Under the pieces are notes generated by a model, which was given only the letters and a program-made list of their open reading frames with translations, did not search any database and was not told where the DNA came from. Source: CAJXMH01 sp964001305 (GTDB lineage Bacteria; Bacteroidota; Bacteroidia; Flavobacteriales_E; Vicingaceae). From it: 64,000 nt of DNA. Shown here piece by piece: positions 1 to 8,306 of the stretch; positions within the stretch are counted from its first letter, which is position 1; the number at the start of each line of letters is the position of its first letter. The position numbers and the translations under genes were made by a program. The DNA is taken from positions 16,917-80,916 of the forward strand of contig CAXFAI010000040.1 of assembly GCA_964001305.1 (NCBI GenBank), given 5' to 3'.

Positions 1-762
1 GAAGAAAAGTGGGATGACATTAAAATCTTTATCGAGTACGGTATTTTATCGGATGAAAAGTTTGCTGAGAAAGCGAAAAAGTTCGCCATATATAAGAATG
101 TTGATGGTGAATACTTTACCATGAGCGAATACAAGGATAAAGTAAAAGATGCGCAAACCGATAAGGATAAGAAGCTAGTATTACTATATACTTCAAATCA
201 AGAGGAGCAATACAGTTACATTGCATCTGCCAAAGACAAGGGTTATGATGTGCTGATTATGGATACTCCACTTTCTTCGCATTTAGTGGGGAAACTAGAA
301 CAAGAAGAGGAGTTAAGCTTTAGTAGAGTTGATGGTGATACAATTGATCAACTCATTAAGAAAGATGAAGAGATTCCTTCTAAATTGACTGAAGATGATG
401 AAAAGAAACTTCAGCCTGTGATTGAGGGGGTTTTACCGAATCAAACTTTTAGTGTGAACTTTGTAAGTATGAGTGAAAAAGAGGCTCCTATGACCATTAC
501 ACAAGCTGAGTTTATGCGCAGAATGAAAGACATGAGTGCCGTTGGCGGTGGAGGTATGATGGGTATGGGAAATATGCCTGATTCCTATGAGCTAAAAGTA
601 AATTCAAACCACCCTTTGATTTCAAAAATACTTGGTGAAAAGGATGAAGCAAAGCAAAAAGAAATGGCAAAGCAAGCCGCAGATTTAGCTTTATTGTCAC
701 AAAACTTATTAAAAGGGGAAGACCTGAGTAACTTTATTAAACGTTCAGTTCAATTAATCTAA
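1..762 (+). CDS. htpG: Chaperone protein HtpG (Hsp90), C-terminal part
   Basis: The reading frame is open from the first base of the window, so the 5' part of the gene lies upstream; 253 codons are present. The residues (EEKWDDIKIFIEYG at the edge, then YFTMSEYKDKVK, a Lys/Glu-rich linker, and SNHPLISKIL followed by a C-terminal helix bundle) match the middle-to-C-terminal part of bacterial Hsp90. That part carries the end of the client-binding domain and the dimerisation domain. HtpG is a cytosolic ATP-dependent chaperone that works as a dimer; its ATPase domain is outside the window. A short Gly/Met-rich stretch (GGGGMMGMG) near the middle is a flexible loop seen in Bacteroidota homologues. 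A strong terminator follows at once, so the gene probably ends its own transcript. Confidence 0.93.
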   Translation, partial: EEKWDDIKIFIEYGILSDEKFAEKAKKFAIYKNVDGEYFTMSEYKDKVKDAQTDKDKKLVLLYTSNQEEQYSYIASAKDKGYDVLIMDTPLSSHLVGKLEQEEELSFSRVDGDTIDQLIKKDEEIPSKLTEDDEKKLQPVIEGVLPNQTFSVNFVSMSEKEAPMTITQAEFMRRMKDMSAVGGGGMMGMGNMPDSYELKVNSNHPLISKILGEKDEAKQKEMAKQAADLALLSQNLLKGEDLSNFIKRSVQLI

Positions 763-770
763 ATAACATC

Positions 771-802
771 AAAAGGGAAGTTGAATGGCTTCCCTTTTTT
801 TA
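771..802 (+). terminator. Rho-independent terminator after htpG
   Basis: A perfect 9-bp stem AAAGGGAAG (772-780) / CTTCCCTTT (789-797) closes an 8-nt loop and is followed by more T residues. It lies 9 bp after the htpG stop. It also covers the upstream in-frame TTG that could extend the lemA frame, which argues for the ATG at 814 as the lemA start. Confidence 0.85.
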
Positions 803-813
803 AATCCATAAAC

Positions 814-1395
814 ATGAAAACATTACGAAATTTAGTGCTTTTAATAGTTGCTGCTACCACATTAAGCTCTTGTGGTTACAATAGCATGGTGGCCAAAGAT
901 GAAGCAGTTGCTAGTCAATGGGCGCAAGTAGAAAATGTATATCAGCGTAGAGCTGATTTAATTCCAAACTTGGTAAATACGGTAAAAGGGTACGCTGATT
1001 TTGAGCAAAAAACGCTGACAGAAGTGATTGAAGCAAGATCAAAGGCTACTTCTATAAACATAAGTGCCGAGGAATTGAACCCGGAAAGCATAGCAAAATT
1101 TCAACAAGCACAAAATCAATTAAGTGGAGCTTTATCTCGTTTACTTGTTTCAGTTGAAAGGTATCCTGAGTTAAAGGCCAATCAAAACTTTTTAGAATTA
1201 CAAGCTCAATTAGAAGGTACAGAAAATCGGATTACCGTAGAGCGGAAGAAGTTTAATGAAGTAACTCAAGATTATAATACCTATATCAAGCAGTTTCCAA
1301 GAGTGATTTATGCCTCTTGGTTTGACTTTGAAAAGAAGGGTTATTTTGAGGCGAAAGAAGGAGCTGATGAGGTCCCTGAAGTAAATTTTGATTAA
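814..1395 (+). CDS. LemA family lipoprotein
   Basis: A 193-residue LemA-family protein. The start is taken as ATG 814 because it gives a clean lipoprotein signal (MKTLRNLVLLIVAATTLSSC, lipobox LSSC), while the longer TTG-initiated frame runs through the htpG terminator. The mature part is the usual LemA helical coiled coil, with the family-typical VENVYQRRADLIPNLVNTVKGY segment and NRITVERKKFNEVTQDYN near the end. LemA proteins are envelope-anchored with an exposed domain, and their biochemical role is not settled. The gene is 5 bp upstream of a TPM-domain gene, which is followed by a second. LemA-TPM pairing is a recurrent Bacteroidota gene order and suggests a joint envelope function. Confidence 0.9.
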   Translation: MKTLRNLVLLIVAATTLSSCGYNSMVAKDEAVASQWAQVENVYQRRADLIPNLVNTVKGYADFEQKTLTEVIEARSKATSINISAEELNPESIAKFQQAQNQLSGALSRLLVSVERYPELKANQNFLELQAQLEGTENRITVERKKFNEVTQDYNTYIKQFPRVIYASWFDFEKKGYFEAKEGADEVPEVNFD

Positions 1396-1400
1396 CGATT

Positions 1401-1841
1401 ATGGCAAAAGATTCTTTTAGTGAAGAAGAGCAGAAGCAAATCATAAACGCAATTAAGGCTGCGGAAAAACGAACTTCAGGTGAGATTAGGGTTCACATAG
1501 AAAACCATTGTAAAGAAGATGTTTTGGATAGAGCAGCTTACCTTTTCGAGGAACTTGAAATGCATAAAACAGATGCTAGAAACGGTGTTCTTTTTTACTT
1601 GGCTATGAAAGATCACAAATTTGCTATTTTAGGCGATGTTGGAATAAATCAAAAGGTGCCTAAGGGCTTCTGGGATGAAGTGAGTCAACTGATGAGTCAA
1701 CATTTTAGAAAAGAGGATTTTGTTGGCGGTATTTCAAAGGCTGCGGAAATGACGGGAAAGAACTTGGAAGAACATTTTCCTTATCAAAAAGGAGATATAA
1801 ATGAATTGTCGGATGAAATATCGTTTGGAGATGGGAAATAG
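1401..1841 (+). CDS. TPM domain protein (short, no signal peptide)
   Basis: A 146-residue protein consisting of a TPM domain (TLP18.3/Psb32/MOLO-1 family; SGEIRVHIENHCKEDVLDRAAYLFEELEMHKTDARNGVLFYLAMKDHKFAILGD). It has no signal peptide or membrane segment, so it is predicted to be cytosolic or peripheral. TPM domains are linked to acid-phosphatase activity in plant thylakoid members and to membrane-protein maintenance, but the bacterial role is not established. It is the middle gene of a lemA-TPM-TPM operon, and its 3' end overlaps the next gene by 41 bp when ATG 1801 is used. The call rests on family resemblance and gene order. Confidence 0.82.
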   Translation: MAKDSFSEEEQKQIINAIKAAEKRTSGEIRVHIENHCKEDVLDRAAYLFEELEMHKTDARNGVLFYLAMKDHKFAILGDVGINQKVPKGFWDEVSQLMSQHFRKEDFVGGISKAAEMTGKNLEEHFPYQKGDINELSDEISFGDGK

Positions 1842-2646
1842 GTTTAAACTTTTATTGCTTCTCTTTTTTGTCTCAGTTTCTGTGTTTGCAGCAGATGATT
1901 GTATTCCAAAATCGCCAAACCCACCACGATTGGTAAATGATTTTGCTAATCTAATAGCACCTGCAACCGAAAACCAACTTGAGCAAGTATTGGTGAAGTT
2001 TAATGATACCACATCTACGCAAATAGCGGTGGTTACAGTTAATGATTTATGTGGCTATGATGCTGCTTCGTTTGCTTATGAAATAGGAGAAAGTTGGGGA
2101 GTTGGAAATGCCGATTTTAACAATGGAATTGTGCTTTTAGTCAAGCCGAAAAAAGGAAAGTCGAAAGGCTATGCCTTTATCGCAACTGGTTATGGCTTAG
2201 AAGGTGTACTTCCCGATGTAACTGCAAAAAGAATTGTTGAGAATGAAATGATTCCTGCCTTTAAACAGAATAATTATGAGAAGGGAATTCTGCAAGGGGC
2301 TGTTACCATTATGGAAATTACAGGTGGTGAGTATTCCGCGAATCACTACAATAAATCTAAGTCAAAACCATTTTCAGTAATTCCATTTCTATTCATATTA
2401 TTTTTTATTGCCATAATGCTAATGAGCACCTTTAGCAGAGCTAGAAGGTATGCGCATCGCAATAATTTAGGCCTATGGACAGCCTTGTGGTTGATGGGAT
2501 CTTCTTCTAGTAGACATCGAGGTCATTACAACCATTTTACTTCTGGAGGAGGAGGTTTTGGTGGCTTTGGAGGAGGCTCTGGCGGCGGTTTCGGTGGATT
2601 TGGCGGTGGAAGCTTTGGGGGAGGCGGTGCCGGTGGTAGCTGGTAA
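1801..2646 (+). CDS. TPM domain protein with signal peptide and Gly-rich tail (YgcG-like)
   Basis: A 281-residue envelope protein. The N-terminus has a hydrophobic signal (FKLLLLLFFVSVSVFAADD). A TPM domain follows at about residues 40-170 (VNDFANLIAPATENQLEQVLVKFNDTTSTQIAVVTV, then YEIGESWGVGNADFNNGIVLLV). There is one transmembrane helix at about 190-210 (FSVIPFLFILFFIAIMLM), and the tail is almost pure Gly/Ser/Phe (GGFGGGSGGGFGG...), as in YgcG-type proteins. The start could be ATG 1801, 1813 or 1831; an AAAGGAG purine run sits just before 1801. The gene overlaps the short TPM gene upstream, so the two are translationally linked. It probably works with LemA at the membrane; the exact activity is unknown. 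Confidence 0.88.
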   Translation: MNCRMKYRLEMGNRFKLLLLLFFVSVSVFAADDCIPKSPNPPRLVNDFANLIAPATENQLEQVLVKFNDTTSTQIAVVTVNDLCGYDAASFAYEIGESWGVGNADFNNGIVLLVKPKKGKSKGYAFIATGYGLEGVLPDVTAKRIVENEMIPAFKQNNYEKGILQGAVTIMEITGGEYSANHYNKSKSKPFSVIPFLFILFFIAIMLMSTFSRARRYAHRNNLGLWTALWLMGSSSSRHRGHYNHFTSGGGGFGGFGGGSGGGFGGFGGGSFGGGGAGGSW

Positions 2647-2690
2647 ATACTCCTTAATTCAATAAATCCTTATTTGAGTATTTTCACTAC

Positions 2691-4037
2691 ATGATTATAC
2701 TCTATGTTATTTCTTCCTTTTTTATCGCATGGATTTGGGTCGATTACTTTCGATTAATCGATATTTATGAAAAAGAGCGATTAAAGTATTTAATTCTTAC
2801 ATTTTTTTTAGGGGCTTTATCCGTACTATTTGTATTAGGAACTCACTTACTGTTTGTTGATGATTTAAATTTTGATTTGACAGGCGGGGTTTTAAATGAT
2901 TTGTTATTCTGTATCCTGCAAATAGGGGTTTTAGAGGAGCTTGCTAAACTGATTCCTTTTCTTTTTATCTATAAGTTTTTTAAGAAAGAAATTAATGAGC
3001 CGATTGATATAGTTGCCTATATGGCTATATCAGCCCTAGGTTTTGCTACATCAGAAAATGTACTATATTTCTCCAATTATGGTAGCCACATCATTAGTGG
3101 AAGGGCTGTACTATCTGTAGTTGGGCATATGTTTTTTGCTTCTCTAACCGCCTATGGTATTATTCAATCTGAGTTCAAAAAAAATAGATTGTACGCTTTA
3201 TTGTTTTTTAGCTTAGCTGCTATTTCTCATGGGCTATACGACTTTTTCTTAATGCATTTTAGCTTTGGAAAGCTTGGGTACTTAGTCATGCTATTGTTTT
3301 ATTTAGAAGGCATTTCGGTTTTCGCTGTTATAATGAATAATGCTTTAAACAACTCTAATTTTTTTACCTATAAAAAAGTAATCAATAGCTCAAAAGTTTC
3401 GAATCGACTTTTGTTATACTACTTAATCGTCTTCGCAATGCAGTTTTGTTTAGTTTCTATTGAGTCTAACTTAAATGAAGCTTTTTACAATCTTGGTTTA
3501 AGCACTTTTCTAACTGCATTTATTGTTTTTATATTAAGTCTTCGCTTAAGCCGGTTTAAACTAATTAAGGGTCATTGGGAAGTGCTAAAACTTGAATTGC
3601 CATTTGGGTATAAAGTTTCAGAAACCGAAAGTAGAATGGGGGTCAGGTATCATATTGTTGTAAAAGGTGAAGCTTATAATGAGGTATACCTGAATAAGTA
3701 TTTTGAAGATTTCTTTTGGCTATGTCCTTTGACTAAAAGAAACAAATTGTTAAATAGCACAAAGCTTGGTTATATAGAAGATAAACTATTCTTAAAAAAT
3801 AAAGAGACTTATTATCTATGTAAACTATTTTGGGATCAAAGTAAAACGAGATATGAATATGTTTTACTAAAGCCAAAAGTCTCTTTTAAGAAATTTACTC
3901 AAAGTGGCTTGCCAATTTTTGCTGTGTTACGAAAACCCGATTTTATAGACCTAAATAATAAAGCTTTAAAAATGTCAGATTTTCAATTTATGACATGGGC
4001 TTACCCTAAAAGTTATGAAGAATGGAAGCGCAAGTAA
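2691..4037 (+). CDS. PrsW-like intramembrane protease with C-terminal extension
   Basis: A 448-residue polytopic membrane protein. The first 225 residues are PrsW-like and carry the three conserved motifs of that glutamic-type intramembrane protease family: EExxK (EELAK, 82-86), FxxxE (FATSE, 118-122) and HxxxD (HGLYD, 180-184), all beside or within predicted membrane helices. PrsW in Bacillus cleaves an anti-sigma factor. No anti-sigma gene is adjacent here, although the primary sigma factor lies next door on the other strand. Residues of about 235-290 form two further helices. Residues 300-448 are a soluble, basic and aromatic-rich domain that I do not recognise and that ordinary PrsW proteins of about 220 aa lack. 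The gene stands alone, 44 bp after the TPM operon. Confidence 0.8.
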   Translation: MIILYVISSFFIAWIWVDYFRLIDIYEKERLKYLILTFFLGALSVLFVLGTHLLFVDDLNFDLTGGVLNDLLFCILQIGVLEELAKLIPFLFIYKFFKKEINEPIDIVAYMAISALGFATSENVLYFSNYGSHIISGRAVLSVVGHMFFASLTAYGIIQSEFKKNRLYALLFFSLAAISHGLYDFFLMHFSFGKLGYLVMLLFYLEGISVFAVIMNNALNNSNFFTYKKVINSSKVSNRLLLYYLIVFAMQFCLVSIESNLNEAFYNLGLSTFLTAFIVFILSLRLSRFKLIKGHWEVLKLELPFGYKVSETESRMGVRYHIVVKGEAYNEVYLNKYFEDFFWLCPLTKRNKLLNSTKLGYIEDKLFLKNKETYYLCKLFWDQSKTRYEYVLLKPKVSFKKFTQSGLPIFAVLRKPDFIDLNNKALKMSDFQFMTWAYPKSYEEWKRK

Positions 4038-4080
4038 CATTAATTTCATTACTTCAAGAAAGAAGAAAGGCCATACAGTA

Positions 4081-4110
4081 TAAAAAAAGCCCCGCAATTA
4101 GCAGGGCTTT
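4081..4110 (-). terminator. Terminator downstream of the primary sigma factor gene
   Basis: On the minus strand, AAAGCCC...GGGCTTT (4104-4110 with 4086-4092) forms a 7-bp stem around an 11-nt loop, followed by a run of seven T (complement of 4082-4088). It lies about 20 bp after the stop of the minus-strand sigma factor gene. Confidence 0.8.
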
Positions 4111-4129
4111 ATCTGTTTGATTGAAAATC

Positions 4130-4993
4130 TTACAAATATGTTTGGAGATTCGTTTGATTTGAAACTCTTCTTAATCTTCTCAAACCTCTCTCTTTAATTT
4201 GGCGAATTCTTTCTCTGGTTAAACCAAAAGTATTTCCGATCTCTTCCAATGTCATTTCGCTAGTTCCACCAAGTCCGTAGAATAAACGAATTACTTCTGC
4301 TTCCATTCCTTTTAAATAAGAAAGTGTTCTTTCTAAATCTTGGGAAAGTGATTCTTGAAGTAAGCTATCTGTTGGATCAGGAGTATCAGAATTTTCTAAA
4401 ACACTTACCAAACTGTTGTTATCATCATCGTTGCTCATTGGCGCATCAATAGAAACTTGTTTCTTTGACATTTTCAATGACATTTCAACTTTGTTGACAT
4501 CCATTTCAGTTAAATCACTTAACTCATCAGCTGTTGGCGTTCTTTCGTTCTTTTGTTCAAACTCATTAGAAGCCTTGCTAATTTTTTGGATTTCACCTAA
4601 TCGGTTGTGAGGTAAACGAATTGTTCTAGAATTATCCGCAGCTGCTTTCAAAATACTTTGACGAATCCACCATACCGCATAAGAGATAAATTTAAACCCC
4701 TTTGTATGGTCATAACGTTTTGCCGCTTCAATTAATCCTAAGTTTCCTTCGTTAATTAAATCTTCAAGCGTTAATCCGGTATTCTGGTATTGCTTGGCAA
4801 CCGAAATCACAAAACGAAGATTGGCTCTAACCAATCTATTTAGTGCTCTTTCGTCACCATTTTGAATTTGAATGGCTAATTCAACCTCTTCTTCAGCCGT
4901 AATCATTTCTTCTTTAGAAACGTCTTGCAAATACTTTTCAAGAGACTTGCTCTCTCTTTTAGTAATCTGTTGACTGATTTTTAGTTGTCTCAT
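4130..4993 (-). CDS. rpoD: RNA polymerase primary sigma factor RpoD/SigA (short Bacteroidota form)
   Basis: A 287-residue sigma-70 factor of the Bacteroidota primary type, which lacks the long N-terminal region 1.1 of proteobacterial RpoD. Visible parts: region 1.2 (SLEKYLQDVSKEEMITAEEEVELA), region 2 with the core-binding and -10-recognition helix (LRFVISVAKQYQNTGLTLEDLINEGNLGLIEAAKRYD, then FISYAVWWIRQSILKA), region 3 (ADNSRTIRLPHNRLGEIQKI), and region 4 with the HTH (MTLEEIGNTFGLTRERIRQIKERGLRRLRR). It directs RNA polymerase to housekeeping promoters; in this phylum these read TTG / TAnnTTTG, a form seen upstream of the tRNA genes in this window. The MRQLKI start is the usual one. The gene is monocistronic, with a terminator downstream. 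Confidence 0.95.
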   Translation of the reverse strand: MRQLKISQQITKRESKSLEKYLQDVSKEEMITAEEEVELAIQIQNGDERALNRLVRANLRFVISVAKQYQNTGLTLEDLINEGNLGLIEAAKRYDHTKGFKFISYAVWWIRQSILKAAADNSRTIRLPHNRLGEIQKISKASNEFEQKNERTPTADELSDLTEMDVNKVEMSLKMSKKQVSIDAPMSNDDDNNSLVSVLENSDTPDPTDSLLQESLSQDLERTLSYLKGMEAEVIRLFYGLGGTSEMTLEEIGNTFGLTRERIRQIKERGLRRLRRVSNQTNLQTYL

Positions 4994-5047
4994 ATTATAT
5001 TCTCCTTTTTACTAATTATTCAACGATTTTCTACAACAAAAATTATG

Positions 5048-5500
5048 CTAAACTATTTTTTTTCGCTTCACAATTGTTTTGTTTCGCGCTTGTTCAATAG
5101 ACCATAACTTAGGGTCGAAAACCAATGGTAAATATCTGTTATACAGGGATAAACGTACTTTGCCAATTTTGTCCAACTCTTTGGATGTAGGTTCGCCTGT
5201 GTATTCATAGCAATTTATTTTCGGATGTAAATCCATATATGTACGGACAATCTTCACAATGGTTGCCATGACACGATAAACCTCAAATTTATTGGTCAAG
5301 CTATACTCTTCGCCTTCATACTCATCATTAATAACTCCAAAAACAATAGATGTATTTAAAATATTGTTTTGTTTTCTACCAAACCTAACTTCGTAATGAA
5401 CGCCACTTTCTGTTTTAAAGTAATAAGTAGATCCACTTTCAATTGGTGGAGGAATTATTTCATATGATTCAAGTAGTTTACGCAATTTACCAAACTGCAA
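5048..5500 (-). CDS. Hypothetical protein (150 aa, basic C-terminus)
   Basis: I do not recognise a family. The predicted protein has 150 residues, no signal peptide and no membrane helix. It has an N-terminal helix (MQFGKLRKLLESYEIIP), a beta-rich middle with many aromatic residues (YYFKTESGVHYEVRFGRKQNNILNTSIVFGVIND), then a helix (YRVMATIVKIVRTYMD) and a strongly basic end (KTIVKRKKIV). The fold hint resembles small phage- or defence-associated proteins with a beta sheet and one long helix, but that is only an impression. It lies upstream of rpoD on the same strand with a 54-bp gap, so co-transcription into rpoD is possible. Confidence 0.6.
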   Translation of the reverse strand: MQFGKLRKLLESYEIIPPPIESGSTYYFKTESGVHYEVRFGRKQNNILNTSIVFGVINDEYEGEEYSLTNKFEVYRVMATIVKIVRTYMDLHPKINCYEYTGEPTSKELDKIGKVRLSLYNRYLPLVFDPKLWSIEQARNKTIVKRKKIV

Positions 5501-5587
5501 AATTAGTAAAAAGTAACATTATTTAAAAGCGAAATAACCCAGTTAGAAGCTGAACTATGTCTAATTTTATTCTAAAATAATTGTTTC

Positions 5588-6343
5588 ATGAAAGGTTGGT
5601 TAAAGTGGCTAGGTGCCTTAATTGGATTTAGCATTTTTGGATATTTTGGTGGTATAGTAGGGTTTTTAGTTGGGTCCATGTTTGACAATCGGACAGCTTC
5701 TAATTGGGATGAGCATTATGCAGCAGGTGATCGCTACACGGGACAGCAGGCTTATCAGCGAAGTAGTACAGGTGATTTTGCAGCTAGTTTATTAGTGCTA
5801 ACTGCGGCAGTGATGAAAGCCGATGGAAAGGTTTTAAAGTCTGAATTAAATTATGTTAAACAATTTTACATCAGACAGTTTGGTGAGGCTAAAACGAAAC
5901 AACAAATGATGGCACTTCGTGATTTGCTTGACCAGCCAACCGATGTTCGTGGAATTGCTCATCAAATACGCTTTCAAATGCAGTACCATAGTCGGTTGCA
6001 ATTAATTCATTATTTATTTGGAATTGCTAAAGCTGACTTAGAGATTAGTGTTTCAGAAATACATGTGATTCGACGAATTGCAGGCTTTTTAGGAATTAAT
6101 AATCCTGATTTTGAATCGATAAAAGCTATGTTTGTTAAGGAGACAGGATCTGATTTTAAAATCTTAGAAATCACTCCTGATGCAACGAATGATGAAATCA
6201 AAAAAGCGTATCGAAAAATGGCTAAAAAATATCACCCAGATAAGGTAGCTTCACTAGGAGAAGATGTAAAAAAACAAGCTGAAGAGAAGTTTCGTCAAGT
6301 TCAAGATGCGTATGAAAGCTTGAAGAAAGAACGAGGATTCTGA
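5588..6343 (+). CDS. TerB-DnaJ membrane co-chaperone (DjlA-like)
   Basis: A 251-residue protein with DjlA-like architecture. A short N-terminal glycine-rich membrane segment (LKWLGALIGFSIFGYFGGIVGFLVGSMF, residues 4-33) is followed by a TerB-type helical domain (about 60-175; ASLLVLTAAVMKADGKVLKSELNYVKQF) and a C-terminal J domain (about 188-250; DFKILEITPDATNDEIKKAYRKMAKKYHPDKV). The HPD motif is intact, so it can be expected to stimulate an Hsp70 (DnaK) ATPase near the membrane. TerB domains are acidic helical metal-binding or scaffold modules. Its 3' end overlaps the convergent gene 6301-6609 by 43 bp. Confidence 0.88.
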   Translation: MKGWLKWLGALIGFSIFGYFGGIVGFLVGSMFDNRTASNWDEHYAAGDRYTGQQAYQRSSTGDFAASLLVLTAAVMKADGKVLKSELNYVKQFYIRQFGEAKTKQQMMALRDLLDQPTDVRGIAHQIRFQMQYHSRLQLIHYLFGIAKADLEISVSEIHVIRRIAGFLGINNPDFESIKAMFVKETGSDFKILEITPDATNDEIKKAYRKMAKKYHPDKVASLGEDVKKQAEEKFRQVQDAYESLKKERGF

Positions 6344-6609
6344 TAAGGTAAATCCGTTGTTTCTTTGTATGGGGTATGTTGCGGTGTTGTCTCTTCTACT
6401 TTTTGTTTTAAGGTGTCAGGTTCATTTACTTGGGTGGGCGTAATAAACTTGAACAAACTAAAATCGTAAGAGTTTTTTTTCTCCGTCGCTTTATCTTGAG
6501 GTTCTTGTTGAACTTTTATAATCGAATTTCCATCTGTTTTTGTACTTGCATAAGTGACACCAATACTTAGTATCAACAAGCTAGATAAGAGGTAGTATTG
6601 CTTTTTCAT
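6301..6609 (-). CDS. Small secreted hypothetical protein
   Basis: A 102-residue predicted exported protein with a convincing signal peptide (MKKQYYLLSSLLILSIGVTYAS). The rest is a low-complexity Thr/Glu/Pro/Lys-rich mature part (QEPQDKATEKKNSYDF, TPTQVNEPDTLKQKVEETTPQHTPYKETTD). No domain is recognisable; it looks like an intrinsically disordered periplasmic or surface linker protein. It converges with the TerB-DnaJ gene and overlaps it by 43 bp. The signal peptide supports a real gene, but the overlap and low complexity leave doubt. Confidence 0.5.
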   Translation of the reverse strand: MKKQYYLLSSLLILSIGVTYASTKTDGNSIIKVQQEPQDKATEKKNSYDFSLFKFITPTQVNEPDTLKQKVEETTPQHTPYKETTDLPYQNPRSFFKLSYAS

Positions 6610-6695
6610 GCTTGATAATTTTGTCTAAATTAAACATTTCTGCCTATTTGTCAATGGTTTAATAATTGTAAAGAATTGATTTAACTTGCATTAAC

Positions 6696-7394
6696 ATGAT
6701 GACAAAAATTGAAAAGCGTAGACTACTATACTCGTTTGTATTTCCATTTCTATTTGTTTCATTATTAAGCTTAATCAAACTGGTTGAATGGAACTGGGGG
6801 CTTCAATTCACTTCATTTGGAATTTTACCTCGAGAATTGAAAGGGCTAGTTGGAATTCTATTTTCACCACTTATTCATGGAGATTTTACTCATTTATTCA
6901 ATAATAGTATTCCGCTTTTAATGCTTGGTTGGACCTTGTTTTATTTTTACAAAGAATTGGCTCCTAAAATTGTTTTGTGGTCTTGGGTATTAAGTGGCCT
7001 GTACACCTGGATTTCAGCAAGAACTTCCTACCATATTGGAGCAAGTGGATTGGTATACGCATTGTTTGGTTTTATATTCATAAGTGGATTTATTCGCAGG
7101 TCTAATGCTTTAATTGCGATTTCTTTTTTGGTGGCTTTTTTATATGGAAGCTTAGTTTGGGGAATATTGCCATGGGATAAATCAATATCATGGGAAGGTC
7201 ATTTTTGGGGACTTTTTGCAGGCTTGGTCTTAGCTTTTTATTATAGAAAAGAAGGCCCTCAACGAAAGGTACATGTTTGGGAGGAAGATATTGAGGAGGA
7301 GCATACTGGAGTAACACAGGCTAACGGACCAGATGAACTAGAATATGAATATCATTTCATACCCAATGAACCAAACGAAAAAAAGGAGGGTTGA
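6696..7394 (+). CDS. Rhomboid family intramembrane serine protease
   Basis: A 232-residue rhomboid with six predicted membrane helices. The catalytic serine motif is GASG (115-118, Ser117), the partner His is H169 in the last core helix (SWEGHFWGLFAGLVLAF), and the conserved helix-2 segment is HGDFTHLFNNSIPLL. The acidic C-terminal tail (residues 195-232) is soluble. Rhomboids cut transmembrane substrates within the membrane; the substrate here is unknown. The gene converges with two more rhomboid genes on the minus strand (2-bp gap), giving a cluster of three. The start is a tandem ATG-ATG; either codon is possible. Confidence 0.9.
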   Translation: MMTKIEKRRLLYSFVFPFLFVSLLSLIKLVEWNWGLQFTSFGILPRELKGLVGILFSPLIHGDFTHLFNNSIPLLMLGWTLFYFYKELAPKIVLWSWVLSGLYTWISARTSYHIGASGLVYALFGFIFISGFIRRSNALIAISFLVAFLYGSLVWGILPWDKSISWEGHFWGLFAGLVLAFYYRKEGPQRKVHVWEEDIEEEHTGVTQANGPDELEYEYHFIPNEPNEKKEG

Positions 7395-7396
7395 AA

Positions 7397-8302
7397 CTAC
7401 TTTTGATTGTTACTAGCCTTAAACAAAAAATCTTTTTCCTCCTTACTCAAGCTATCGTATCCTGATCGTGAAATCTTATCTAAAATCTCATCGACTTTGG
7501 CTTGCTCATCTTTTTTTCTAGAAGTACTTGATTGTTTACTGCTTTTCTTGCCTTGGCTGTAACGAACTTTCAATTTTTGCTTGCTAGGTTTAAAAATCGC
7601 GATTATAAAATCAGTTGCTGTGTTTACCCATGCGGTAATGTCCATGTTTTTTTGCCAATTTTTGGCAAAGAAAAATCCCAGTGCTGCACCACCAATATGG
7701 GCAATGTGGCCACCTGAGTTTGAGTTAGACATACTTAACAAATCCACCACAAAAAAGAAAATGGCAATGTATTTTAGTTTAACACTGCCAATAAACATGA
7801 GTCTGATGCTAAAGTTGGGCACATGGGTTGCAATAGCTACTACAATAGCCATAACTGAAGCAGAAGCACCTAAAGCTTTAGAAGTAGGTAAGGCTAATTC
7901 AAAAACTGGAAAAACGTTGTAGAAAATAATATACAGTAAAGCTCCTGCAATACCACCGGCAATGTAAACCGTGTATAATTTCTTTTCACCTAAAAACTCC
8001 ACAAACAATTGACCCAAAAAGTAAAGCCAAATCATGTTCATTAAAATGTGCCAAAAATCAAGATGCAAGAACATATAAGTGAGAATACTCCAAGGTCTTG
8101 TTATCATTCGGCCTAAGTCTGAAGGAACCGCTAACCATTGAGTGGCAAAGTAATCTGCAGATGCCGAAACATTCATCAACCAAAAGGGTAGAATTAGAAG
8201 ATGAACAAGAATAAAGACAGCTAAATTGACATATATCAACTTGCTTAGCATGTTGTTATTCTTGAAGTTTAAATCAAATGAATTCTGATTATTTCCTAGC
8301 AT
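7397..8302 (-). CDS. Rhomboid family protease with variant GASA motif and C-terminal tail domain
   Basis: A 301-residue rhomboid. The helix-2 segment is FLHLDFWHILMNMIWLYFLG. The serine motif reads GASA (145-148, Ser147) instead of the canonical GxSG, and the catalytic His lies in GGHIAHIGGAALGF (H199/H202). Ser and His are both present, so activity is plausible despite the Gly-to-Ala change. The last 70 residues are soluble and end in a short helical module (KVDEILDKISRSGYDSLSKEEKDFLFK). This resembles the small C-terminal domain (DUF6576-like) common on Bacteroidota rhomboids. It is the last gene of a mutL-rhomboid-rhomboid run on the minus strand, 4 bp behind its neighbour. Confidence 0.88.
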   Translation of the reverse strand: MLGNNQNSFDLNFKNNNMLSKLIYVNLAVFILVHLLILPFWLMNVSASADYFATQWLAVPSDLGRMITRPWSILTYMFLHLDFWHILMNMIWLYFLGQLFVEFLGEKKLYTVYIAGGIAGALLYIIFYNVFPVFELALPTSKALGASASVMAIVVAIATHVPNFSIRLMFIGSVKLKYIAIFFFVVDLLSMSNSNSGGHIAHIGGAALGFFFAKNWQKNMDITAWVNTATDFIIAIFKPSKQKLKVRYSQGKKSSKQSSTSRKKDEQAKVDEILDKISRSGYDSLSKEEKDFLFKASNNQK

Positions 8303-8306
8303 AGGT

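Noticed and set aside
781..813. Upstream TTG start for the LemA gene
   Set aside because: It would place the terminator stem of htpG in the coding sequence and hide the lipoprotein signal; ATG 814 is better.
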